This document shows positions 26,203 to 33,386 of a stretch of 33,488 nt of DNA, one piece after another. Below the pieces are notes generated by a model that was given only the letters and a program-made list of their open reading frames with translations, was not told where the DNA came from and did no database searches. The DNA is from Defluviitaleaceae bacterium (GTDB lineage Bacteria; Bacillota; Clostridia; Lachnospirales; WQUN01). Position 1 is the first letter of the stretch; the number at the start of each line of letters is the position of its first letter. The position numbers and the translations under genes are program-made. The DNA lies in assembly GCA_009786975.1 (NCBI GenBank), contig WRGX01000214.1, forward strand, positions 1 to 33,488. The letters run 5' to 3'.

Positions 26203-26281
26203 ACAGGAAACTGCTTTCGGCTTCGAGGGAATGTGTCGCCGCCGACATGTGTCCCCGGTTCCCACTGCGCGCTTGGCGCGC
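26203..26281 (-). repeat. R90 repeat, intergenic copy downstream of hairpin
   Basis: Plus strand: GGAAACTGCTTTCGGCTTCG, AGGGAATGTGTCGCCGCCGA, CATGTGTCCCCGGTTCCCAC, ending GCGCGCTTGGCGCGC. Same orientation as the copy at 26052. Confidence 0.85.
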
Positions 26282-26318
26282 AAATTTTAACTTTTCGAGC
26301 GGTAAATAGTATGATATA

Positions 26319-28448
26319 GTGAAACTGGTGATTTTTGTGAGGAAAAAGAAAAATGTTTTTGATGTTTTAGTTGGCTCGGCGTTGATGGTTATTGTTGGAA
26401 TTATGCCGCTTATTGCAAGGTTGTCGTGGCGGCCGCTTCCTCCGGAGCTTTCAAATTTGCTTCACGGCGAGGGGTACGTGGACTTTTTGTCGTATTGGAA
26501 GGGTATTTTTGTGCTTATTCCCGCGTTTGCAATCGCGCTTTTCTTTATCGGCGACATTGTTACGCGTGGGAAAATGCCGAATTTGCGCGAATTTTTTAGG
26601 AAACCGTATGTGGTTTTTTCATGCGTGTTTCTTATTTTTATGCTTATTTCTGCCGTGTTTGCCACGTTTTCGGGGCTTGCACACACGGCGTGGCTGGGCA
26701 CGTATCACCGCGACGAGGGCGCGTTTATGTGGATTGCGTATTTTATCGTCTTTTTCGCGGCGATACATTTTGCGCGTGAAATTGACAATGCGAAGCATGT
26801 TTTATACGCGCTTGCGTTTTCGTCAATAATTATGGGCGTGATTGGGATAAGCCAGTTTGCGGGCGCGGATTTTTTCGGAACGGGCGTGGCGGCGTGGCTT
26901 ACAACGGTGGGGACGCCGTTTTTCGACCAACGCCACGAGATTGATATCGCGTTCGAAATCGCGTACGGCACGCTTTTTAACCCGAACACTTTTGGCAAAT
27001 ACACGGCGATGGCGAGTCCGATTTTGCTTGTTTCCGCCGTAACGCTGTTTATTTCCGCGGCGCGCCAAGCGCGAATTGGACACCGAAGCGGCGTGTCGAG
27101 TGCGACGAATTCTCTCAAATCCGGATTCGGGGCCGGATTCAATGTCCGCCTTATCGGCGTCGCCGCGATTGTTTTTGTTGCGGGATTACTTATGCTTTTC
27201 GGCGTTTTTGCAAGCAGCTCGCTTGGCGGATTAATTGGAATTATCACCGCGCTGGGCGTGCTTGTTGTGACTTTGCTTGCATTCGGAGTAGCTTTTTTGC
27301 GACGTTCAGAAGAAAAAATTTCGACGGCACAAAAATTTACGATTAAAATTGCGGCGGCATCGTCGGTCGGTTTGATTTTAATTTTCGGTTTTACAATCCT
27401 GTTTTTCCCGCCTCTTAACGAGCGCGTGACGTTTTTAGTTGAGCGAATCGGGCGCGAAATGGCCGCCGACACGACGGAAATGCAGAACTATGTGTTTGAC
27501 GAAAACATGATGACAGTGTACGGCGAAGACGGAAAAATTTTGAGCATGACGGTGCATGGGCGCGAGGGCGATTGGCTGACCGTGCGCGACGGAGCGGGCA
27601 ACGTTGTTCCGCCCGCAAGCCGAACCGAACCGCTCCCGCAGCACCCCGACGAAATTGACGCGGGACTGCCGCCCGAGCCGGCGGTTTACACCTTCGAAAT
27701 TCCGGGCTATCGCACAGTGACAATTCGCCACTCGCCGCAAAACTTCTCGTATCATCACGCACGCGGCGGCATGGCATTTTTCATGGCGTATCAAAACGGA
27801 CGCCTCCACGGCATACACGGCGTTTTGCACATGGACAGAATTTTTGACGTTCGCCCCGGCCAAACCCTCGATTTGCACCGCGAAACCCCTGCATGGGGCT
27901 TCGAAGGCCGCGAAACATGGGGTTCAAGTCGCGGATATATTTGGTCGCGTTCCTTGCCGATGATGCCCGCGCGCACAATAATCGGCAGCGGTCCCGACTC
28001 CTTCATCAATGTTTTCCCGAACGGCGACATGGTTGCGGGCTGGCGATACTTCAACAATCCCTATCAAATCGTCGATAAAGCGCACAACTTTTTCATACAA
28101 ACATGGATAACAACCGGTGGAGTTTCCGCCCTCGCCCTGCTCGCACTCTTCGGATACTATTTATTCACAACACTTCGCTCGTTAATAAAATCCAAAGACG
28201 AACCCATTTTTTCGTTCGGCCTGCGCCTCGGCCTGCTTGCAGGCGTCGCCGCGTACTGCATGGCGGGAATGGCAACCGATACGACAATCGGCTCTACGGG
28301 CGTGTTTTTTGTTCTGCTGGGCGTGGGTTACGGGCTTAACGGCTTCGCGGCTAAGACCTTGGGGGCTGTGCCCCTCTCGCGCGACGAGCGCGCCGGCCGG
28401 ATGACCGGGTCGGCCCCATCCCCCCGCAAGGGAACACAGTCCTCTTGA
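26319..28448 (+). CDS. O-antigen-ligase-like / Wzy-type polytopic membrane protein
   Basis: A 709-residue multi-span membrane protein of the O-antigen ligase/polymerase (Wzy_C) superfamily, which joins or polymerises lipid-linked glycans outside the membrane. I count about ten hydrophobic helices. A large extracytoplasmic loop (about 375-590) ends in the family signature RGYIWSRSLPMMPARTIIGSGPDSF followed by KAHNFFIQ. Residues about 248-273 (GHRSGVSSATNSLKSG) are a diverged in-frame R90 copy in a loop. The C-terminal 35 residues are hydrophilic and lie in a palindrome-rich stretch shared with the ksgA start. The start is uncertain: GTG at 26319, 26328 or 26337, none with a clear ribosome binding site. 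Substrate unknown; no other glycan genes are adjacent. Confidence 0.75.
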   Translation: MKLVIFVRKKKNVFDVLVGSALMVIVGIMPLIARLSWRPLPPELSNLLHGEGYVDFLSYWKGIFVLIPAFAIALFFIGDIVTRGKMPNLREFFRKPYVVFSCVFLIFMLISAVFATFSGLAHTAWLGTYHRDEGAFMWIAYFIVFFAAIHFAREIDNAKHVLYALAFSSIIMGVIGISQFAGADFFGTGVAAWLTTVGTPFFDQRHEIDIAFEIAYGTLFNPNTFGKYTAMASPILLVSAVTLFISAARQARIGHRSGVSSATNSLKSGFGAGFNVRLIGVAAIVFVAGLLMLFGVFASSSLGGLIGIITALGVLVVTLLAFGVAFLRRSEEKISTAQKFTIKIAAASSVGLILIFGFTILFFPPLNERVTFLVERIGREMAADTTEMQNYVFDENMMTVYGEDGKILSMTVHGREGDWLTVRDGAGNVVPPASRTEPLPQHPDEIDAGLPPEPAVYTFEIPGYRTVTIRHSPQNFSYHHARGGMAFFMAYQNGRLHGIHGVLHMDRIFDVRPGQTLDLHRETPAWGFEGRETWGSSRGYIWSRSLPMMPARTIIGSGPDSFINVFPNGDMVAGWRYFNNPYQIVDKAHNFFIQTWITTGGVSALALLALFGYYLFTTLRSLIKSKDEPIFSFGLRLGLLAGVAAYCMAGMATDTTIGSTGVFFVLLGVGYGLNGFAAKTLGAVPLSRDERAGRMTGSAPSPRKGTQSS
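27060..27134 (+). repeat. R90 repeat copy, in frame inside the O-antigen-ligase-like gene
   Basis: GCGCGCCAAGCGCG, TTGGACACCG, GTGTCGAGTGCGACGAATTC, CTCAAATCCGGA align with the 22.5-kb unit, diverged and a few bases shorter. The gene reads it as ARQAR-GHRSGVSSATNSLKSG, the same frame as the TraX-like copy. Confidence 0.65.
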
Positions 28449-28500
28449 ATCGGGATGCATGGGCGAGCAGCCCGCCTTCAGGCGGACGACCGATCCCTAA
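28340..28500. repeat. Palindrome-rich junction between the O-antigen-ligase-like gene and ksgA
   Basis: It contains GGGGC-TGT-GCCCC (about 28359) and CCGCC-TTCA-GGCGG (about 28470) hairpins and other GC palindromes. It encodes the atypical last residues of the upstream protein and the first about 20 non-conserved residues of KsgA, so a repeat insertion at the gene border is likely. Confidence 0.4.
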
Positions 28501-29347
28501 CATTGCGAGTGCGGCAGGAGTGCGTGAAATTTTTTCGCGTTACGGTTTGCGTGCGAAGAAGAAGTTGGGGCAGAATTTTTTAATTGACGCACATGTGCTT
28601 GGTAAAATAATCGCCGCGGCAAAAATTGAGCCGGGCGATTTTGTTTTGGAAATCGGGCCGGGCATCGGCGGCATGACGCAGGCACTTTTGGCGGCGGGCG
28701 CGAATGTCGGTGCGGTCGAACTCGACAAACAGCTCGTGCCGATTTTGGAGGAGCTTTTCGCAGGGGAAAATTTTCGCGTGATACAAGGCGACATATTAAA
28801 AATCAACCTAAACGACAGTTTTTTTTCAAAAAAAATCGCCCCCGAGAGCTTAAAAAAACCCAAAGCCGTCGCGAATCTTCCTTATTATATAACCACGCCG
28901 GTGATTTTCGCGCTTTTGGAAAGCGGTGCGTTTGAGTCGATAACGGTGATGGTGCAGAAGGAAGTCGCGCGGCGGTTAAGCGCGGGACCGGGTACGAAGG
29001 ATTACGGTTCGCTGTCGCTTGCGGTGCAGTATCACGCGGACGCGACCCTTGTTGCCAATGTGCCGTCGAATTGCTTTATGCCGCGCCCGGCGGTGGATTC
29101 TGCGGTTGTGCGGCTGGATATTTTGCCTGCGCCGCGCGTCGGCGTCGACCGTGAAAAATTGTTCAAGACGATTCACGCGGCGTTCGGCAAGCGGCGCAAG
29201 ACATTACTTAATGCGCTGGATTCGGAATTTGCCTGCGAAAAGACCGAGCTTGCGGAGATTTTGCGCGCTTGCGACATCGACCCGCAAACACGCGGCGAAG
29301 TCCTGAACATTTTCGAATTTGCACGATTATCGGAGGCGTTGCCATGA
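28445..29347 (+). CDS. rsmA: 16S rRNA (adenine1518/1519-N6)-dimethyltransferase KsgA/RsmA
   Basis: KsgA dimethylates two adjacent adenosines in helix 45 of 16S rRNA during 30S maturation. Motifs are intact: KKLGQNFLID, SAM-binding LEIGPGIGGMTQALL (motif I), VELDKQL, the catalytic NLPYYIT (motif IV), and the C-terminal FGKRRKTLLNAL. It is 300 residues from a TTG at 28445, which overlaps the upstream stop (TTGA); homology begins only at about residue 20 (ASAAGVREIF), so the true start may be later and non-ATG. No good ribosome binding site is visible. The stop overlaps the TraX-like ATG (ATGA). Confidence 0.93.
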   Translation: MNRDAWASSPPSGGRPIPNIASAAGVREIFSRYGLRAKKKLGQNFLIDAHVLGKIIAAAKIEPGDFVLEIGPGIGGMTQALLAAGANVGAVELDKQLVPILEELFAGENFRVIQGDILKINLNDSFFSKKIAPESLKKPKAVANLPYYITTPVIFALLESGAFESITVMVQKEVARRLSAGPGTKDYGSLSLAVQYHADATLVANVPSNCFMPRPAVDSAVVRLDILPAPRVGVDREKLFKTIHAAFGKRRKTLLNALDSEFACEKTELAEILRACDIDPQTRGEVLNIFEFARLSEALP

Positions 29348-30144
29348 ATGCGTTTACATTAAAAATCATCGCGCTTGTCGCTATGTTTATCGACCATATC
29401 GGCATCGTTATGCCCGAATTTTTTGGGCTTTCGCCGGGGATGAATATTTTTCGCGTAATCGGGCGGGTTTCCTTTCCGATTTTTGTGTACCTGATTGCCG
29501 AAGGTTTTCGTCACACAAAAAGCCCGGAAAAATTCCTTTTGCGGCTCGGCGCGTTCGCCGTAATTTCCCAAATCCCCTTCGACCTTGCCTTCAACGCGCA
29601 AATAAATTTTTTGGCGGATACCAACATCTTTTACACGCTGTTCCTCGGCGGCGCGGCTATTTTCGCTTACGATTACATCGCGCGCGGCGAGCGAAGCGAA
29701 CCTTACCCGCGCCACCGAGGACATGTGTCGCGGGCAACGCGTTCCCTTAAAACCGGAGACAGCGAATTTCCAAAAGGCTGGCGCGGGCTTGTCGCGTTTC
29801 TTCCCGCGTGCGCATTTTTAATCCTCGCGGAGGTTTTTTCCGCCGATTACGGCGGGTACGGCGTGGCATTTATCTTTTTTATGTACTTGATAAAGCCGCT
29901 GAAATGGCGGCTTGCGGCGATGGCTTCCCTGTGCCTTTGGCAATATGAGGGTACAATTCGCGCTATTTTTGAAGGGCACGACGTCCCCGCAATTTTTATC
30001 TGGATGATTCCCGTGACCCTTATTCCCGTTGTGTTTTTCGCGCTTTACAACGGCAAGCGCGGACCCGGCTTGAAGTGGCTTTTTTACGCGGCGTACCCCG
30101 CGCATTTGCTTATTTTGTTTGCGGTTGTTTCGTGGGTTTTGTAA
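29344..30144 (+). CDS. TraX-family membrane protein
   Basis: A 266-residue polytopic protein of the TraX family. F-plasmid TraX acetylates pilin; chromosomal homologues in Bacillota are likely membrane acyltransferases of unknown substrate. Family features: N-terminal LKIIALVAMFIDHIGIV, RVIGRVSFPIFVYLIAEGF and SQIPFDLAF, then several membrane helices to the C-terminus. Residues 113-142 (RGERSEPYPRHRGHVSRATR) are hydrophilic, absent from the expected fold, and come from an in-frame R90 copy. The ATG at 29344 overlaps the ksgA stop by four bases. It converges on the DUF2442 gene with 12 bases between. Confidence 0.85.
   Translation: MNAFTLKIIALVAMFIDHIGIVMPEFFGLSPGMNIFRVIGRVSFPIFVYLIAEGFRHTKSPEKFLLRLGAFAVISQIPFDLAFNAQINFLADTNIFYTLFLGGAAIFAYDYIARGERSEPYPRHRGHVSRATRSLKTGDSEFPKGWRGLVAFLPACAFLILAEVFSADYGGYGVAFIFFMYLIKPLKWRLAAMASLCLWQYEGTIRAIFEGHDVPAIFIWMIPVTLIPVVFFALYNGKRGPGLKWLFYAAYPAHLLILFAVVSWVL
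29680..29766 (+). repeat. R90 repeat copy, in frame inside the TraX-like gene
   Basis: GCCACCGAGGACATGTGTCG, then GCGTTCCCTTAAAACCGG, match CACCGGGGACATGTGTTGG and GCATTCCCTCGAAGCCGG of the intergenic copies. Read as GHRGHVSRATRSLKTG against GHRGHVLAAAHSLEAG in the tandem array: same frame. This is the best conserved genic copy. Confidence 0.8.
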
Positions 30145-30156
30145 AAAGGGGGATGG

Positions 30157-30396
30157 CTACACAAGAACGCTGTTGTAATACAGCTCGTCGGGGCATATGT
30201 CTTGGCCGTGCAGCCATGCGACGCTTAATCCTGCCGGTTTCACCGTGTTAAACAGCACGGGATTTTTGAGTTCTTCAAAAGGTTTGAAATCGAGATAAGG
30301 CTTTACATCAAACAGACGCTTTTCGTCGTTGCTGAAAGTTACGAGCAAAGTGCAGTCCTTTTGCGGCGTTACATTCACGGCCTTGGGTCGAATCAT
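30157..30396 (-). CDS. DUF2442 domain protein
   Basis: A 79-residue protein of the DUF2442 family: KAVNVTPQKDCTLLVTFSND, EKRLFDVKPYLD and NTVKPAGLSVAWLHGQDICP. Function unknown; members are small soluble proteins often encoded next to DUF4160 proteins, and such pairs have been proposed as toxin-antitoxin-like modules. I use the ATG at 30396 with AGGTGA 6 bases upstream rather than the GTG that overlaps the previous stop. It lies 5 bases after the DUF4160 gene. Confidence 0.8.
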   Translation of the reverse strand: MIRPKAVNVTPQKDCTLLVTFSNDEKRLFDVKPYLDFKPFEELKNPVLFNTVKPAGLSVAWLHGQDICPDELYYNSVLV

Positions 30397-30401
30397 AAAA
30401 A

Positions 30402-30668
30402 TCACCTAAGCCCTTCTATTTTAATAATTTCGCCATTTTCGTTCCACGCTTTCCACGCGGCGTTTAACTCGTCGCCGTGAAGCAATGTCCACGCTTCAAC
30501 GAGCTTTCTTTGTTTGCGTGGCAAATCGCCCTCAATGAGGTTTGCCTCGAAATCATAAATCGCTTCAAATTCGGCGTATTGTGCGTGAAAATGCGGCATG
30601 TGATGCTTTACGCCAAACTCCTTGTAGATGTAAATTAAAATCCCGTAAAAGTGAGATAACATAGGCAT
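30402..30668 (-). CDS. DUF4160 domain protein
   Basis: An 88-residue DUF4160 protein: MPMLSHFYGILIYIYKEFGV, HHMPHFHAQYAEFEAIYDFE and NLIEGDLPRKQRKLVEAW. The H-x-P-HFH segment is the family hallmark and may bind metal or nucleic acid. Homology starts at the ATG at 30668 with AAGGGGAA 7 bases upstream; the open frame extends 22 codons further without family similarity. First gene of the pair with DUF2442. Confidence 0.82.
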   Translation of the reverse strand: MPMLSHFYGILIYIYKEFGVKHHMPHFHAQYAEFEAIYDFEANLIEGDLPRKQRKLVEAWTLLHGDELNAAWKAWNENGEIIKIEGLR

Positions 30669-30710
30669 TTTAAATTTCCCCTTTTGTTTGGAAAAAATTA
30701 TTGCATCTGC

Positions 30711-30723
30711 CGCACGATATGTG
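30711..30723. promoter_or_regulatory. Small dyad upstream of the DUF4160-DUF2442 pair
   Basis: GCAC-GATAT-GTGC, about 45 bases before the DUF4160 ATG, in the place expected of an autoregulatory operator. Short; could be chance. Confidence 0.3.
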
Positions 30724-30734
30724 CTAAAATGCAT

Positions 30735-30908
30735 TTGCTACAGGAACAATGGCGGTAGCAGTCGTGAGGTGTCGCCAAACACCCCACGACGAGTGTGATG
30801 TGCTATTTTCCATCGACACCCTCCAACCCGCACATTTGCGTGCTTTTATTTTTCATCTCACCTTCAAACCCACATTTTCTAACATTTTTTCTAACACTTA
30901 TCCGGCTT
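30735..30908. other. Intergenic region downstream of the integrase
   Basis: No gene is supported. A hairpin GTCGTG-A-GGTGT / ACACC-C-CACGAC (30764-30791) has 11 paired bases. The string TTTTCTAACA is repeated near 30875-30900. Being next to the integrase stop, this is where an attachment site could lie, but no matching second copy is visible to me. Confidence 0.4.
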
Positions 30909-31826
30909 TTAATTCTCGCCTAACGCGGAGGTTAAGCCGCGTATCATCTTGCCTTTGTTTCGTGGGTCAACGTGACTGTACAGGTCTGCTGTTGTCTTGT
31001 AGTTTGAGTGGCCCAGCCAGTCCTGTATCTCCTTCATGGAGTATCCTAGAGCCAAAAGCAACGTCCGATAACTCGAATCGGTCTTTAGCGTGTTACTAAT
31101 GATATTTTCACATTTTCCCTCAAGCGAAACCCTTACAATCTTTTGGCGCACGGTTAAAGTTCCGTTGACCAAATCCAATGAACTCCACTGCAAGCCAATC
31201 GCTTCCGACCTTCTAAGCCCAAAATATGCTGCGATAAATACGGGAACTTCAATTGACGTTCCTCTGAATAACGCCAACAATCGTTTAATCTCGTCGGCGT
31301 TGTAAAATTCGGCTACATATCTTTTACTTTTAGGCTTGTCTACCCAATCGCAAGGATTTACCTTAATCAGCTTGGATTTGTACGCATGATTTAAAGCCGT
31401 TCGTATCATCGCGTATTGCCGGATTACGGAATTCGGGTTAAGCCCTTCGGAAAGTTTTAAATCGCAATAGTCCTGTATTGTTTCCGACTTAATGTTGCCG
31501 AGAGTTAGTCCCGTTTCTCTAAAAAACGGATAGACGTGTTTTTTTAGATTGAAAACATTAGTTTCATGGGTTTTCGGCTGAACATTTTTACGATGAAGCT
31601 CGACCCATTTAACCATGTAATCGCAAAACAGCACTTTTGACGGCTCGCTATATCCCTTTTCTCCGCACTCCGCTAAAAACACGTTTAGTTGATGTTCCGC
31701 CTTGCGCTTGTTGCCTTTTACGGACAATTTCGTGGAAATCCATTTTTGCTTTCGATTTCCTTCGGCATTTTTGGTGTTAATCACCATGTAATACGTGTCA
31801 CCTTTTATTTGCAAACTGCCTGTCAT
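30909..31826 (-). pseudogene. int: Tyrosine recombinase (ICE/phage integrase) with internal deletion
   Basis: A 305-residue Tn916/phage-type integrase. The arm-binding and SAM-like core domains are present (residues 1-170), then the catalytic domain starts with AAYFGLRRSEAIGLQW (Arg205) and SNTLKTDSSYRTL (Lys248). It then jumps directly to LLALGYSMKEIQDWLGHSNY (His273) and ADLYSHV (Tyr283). Full-length relatives are close to 400 residues and have about 90 more residues here, including the H-x-x-R motif (typically HDLRHS). The reading frame is preserved, so a short but catalytically dead protein could be made. The start overlaps the HTH gene as ATGA. Confidence 0.85.
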
Positions 31827-32053
31827 AGCATCTCGCTCCTCTCTTGACAGGGCAATTTGCCCGTTGCGGTGACATTATAACATTCCTCGTTGATGTAATC
31901 TATTAGAAATTGCTTAGGTATCTTAATCAATTTGCCCATGCGAAAATGCTTAACTTTTCCGCTGTTTATAAGAACATATGCCATTTTGTTGCTTACCCCT
32001 AATGCGTTTTTCATATCGGCTATGGTTAGAACATCGGGAAAATCAGCGAACAT
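31823..32053 (-). CDS. Helix-turn-helix excisionase-like protein
   Basis: A 76-residue protein with a MerR/excisionase-type HTH: DVLTIADMKNALGVSNKMAY then VLINSGKVKHFRMGKLIKIP and KQFLIDYI. Such proteins sit just upstream of tyrosine integrases and control excision direction. I use the ATG at 32053 with GAGGGTG 6 bases upstream; the open frame extends 13 codons further. Its last codons overlap the integrase start (ATGA). The C-terminal tail (ECYNVTATGKLPCQERSEML) is longer than usual. Confidence 0.75.
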   Translation of the reverse strand: MFADFPDVLTIADMKNALGVSNKMAYVLINSGKVKHFRMGKLIKIPKQFLIDYINEECYNVTATGKLPCQERSEML

Positions 32054-32099
32054 GGTAATCACCCTCTCGATTAAAAGCTCATTTTTGCACAAGGGCAGA

Positions 32100-32580
32100 C
32101 TTCGCCCTTATGCAATATCAACCTTTAATAAGGAAGAAAAATTTTCAGCCAATTTGCCCTGCGTCCCGACTGCGGGAATATCTCAAACCATCGCGGGTAG
32201 CGATGTCATGCATAGCCAATCGGTCGCCGGTTGTAAGCCGTCGCGCCGATTCGCCGCTCTCCGAGGTTCTCTCCGGAGCCGCCCCCATTGCCGGGGACGC
32301 TTTTAACGCACGGGCTGTGGCTGGGCGGAAGTATTCGATTATCCGACTGAGTTTCGTCGCCGTGTTTTACCAAGACACGTTCGGGGTGTGTGTTTTTTCG
32401 CTCGCGCTACTGTGGCTTCGCGGTTGTGGCGACACATTCCCGCAGCTAATCCCTATGGTTGGGGAACAGCCGGATATTGTATTTGAGATACTGTGTATGA
32501 CCGAGTAAAAGTCGGTATTTGTCTTGTTGCGGGAGAAACTGCCTGTTACGGAGGCTTCCACACACGGGCAATAATCACAC
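32100..32580. other. Unexplained palindrome-rich stretch
   Basis: No recognisable gene. Several stems lie close together: CATCGC/GCGATG (about 32189-32205), AATCGG/CCGATT enclosing CGG/CCG (about 32218-32251), CTCCG/CGGAG (about 32258-32278), CCCC/GGGG (about 32284-32300). Both strands also carry long open frames: plus 32110-32508, minus about 32152-32609 with one in-frame TAA near 32367-32369. It could be a structured RNA, an oriT-like region of the ICE remnant, or a decayed gene. Confidence 0.35.
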
Positions 32581-32870
32581 TTAGCCCACCTTTCCATCCA
32601 ACGCTTCATCTATTTGTTTTTTATTTCGATACGAACCATGAATCATAACAATTTTCACAAGACGTTCAGCTAATGGCTTGTCCACAAATAAAACTGCTTC
32701 TAAAATTGCCTCTTGGTCTGCGTTCGACAAGTGACCTTTATAAATATTTTTTTCTTGCACCAATCGAACGCCGCCGCCACGACCGGGATATGTTTCAATA
32801 TTGTAGTCGAGCGTGAGGGCATCTAAGTCGTAGAAAATTGTTCTGCGACACGCACCAACGGAAGCGGACT
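32581..32870 (-). pseudogene. C-terminal fragment of an HTH (DeoR/HTH_11-type) regulator
   Basis: The last about 95 residues of the minus-strand frame read CRRTIFYDLDALTLDYNIET, YPGRGGGVRLV, then SNADQEAILEAVLF. This matches the end of the wing-HTH (RTIxYDIDAL...YPI...GRxGGGV) and the following helices of HTH_11-type regulators. The N-terminal half of the HTH is missing: upstream of about 32870 the frame is antisense to a membrane-protein gene. A truncated remnant. Confidence 0.6.
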
Positions 32871-32871
32871 T

Positions 32872-33386
32872 ATGCCCGTGTTGGTTCTGATAGAAGCATC
32901 CATCATGTATATTATTTTTGCCAACATATGTAAAATTCGCTTCAAGAAAATTGAAATTGCGCTGACAATCTTGGCGATGTCGGTTTCCATTTTTTTGGCC
33001 TTTGCTCTGATTCCTTTCATGCCGATTGCTTCTTTGGCGGGCAACGCTTTCTGCACAATAATCATGGTACTCGCAACATACCGAAAGACGAAGGCATTTT
33101 CGATTAGCGTTTTTTATGCGATTTTTGCCAATATAATCGCCCTGCTCTCGGCATCTGTTTCGAGTGCGGCTTCGGATTTCGTATTTGGAGGGCTTTACGA
33201 ATATTTCGAGAGGACGCTCGTTTTGGATGCGTGGGTGTTTTATATCCCTCATGCAGCAATGATGTTCGGCATCGCCTTCGCCCTCTCTCGCTTCGTTGGA
33301 AAAATGTATCACACAAAAGTCGCACAGCTTGACGATTCTACAAAAAAATTCATAGGAAAGTTTCTTGCCGTCAGCTCCGGAATAAC
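32872..33386 (+). pseudogene. N-terminal membrane part of an AgrC-like sensor kinase, truncated
   Basis: The plus-strand frame from ATG 32872 is open to the window end. It encodes about 170 residues with five or six hydrophobic helices (IEIALTILAMSVSIFLAFAL, ASLAGNAFCTIIMVLATY, VFYAIFANIIALLSASVSSA, VFYIPHAAMMFGIAFALSRF) ending FIGKFLAVSSGITL. This is the layout of the membrane sensor domain of AgrC/GHKL-type peptide-sensing histidine kinases. After about 33383 the similarity stops and an IS66 fragment begins in another frame, so the kinase domain is lost. The 5' end, back to back with the regulator fragment, may be truncated too. Confidence 0.5.

Noticed and set aside
26392-26829. Arg- and Phe-rich frames overlapping the O-antigen-ligase-like gene
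   Set aside because: Shadow frames of a GC-rich membrane-protein gene.
32110-32508. 132-residue plus-strand frame
   Set aside because: No recognisable motifs, a mid-structure start and an equally open opposite strand; treated as unexplained stretch instead.
32581-33312. Full 243-residue minus-strand frame as one gene
   Set aside because: Only the last about 95 residues resemble an HTH regulator; the rest is antisense to the membrane-sensor frame.
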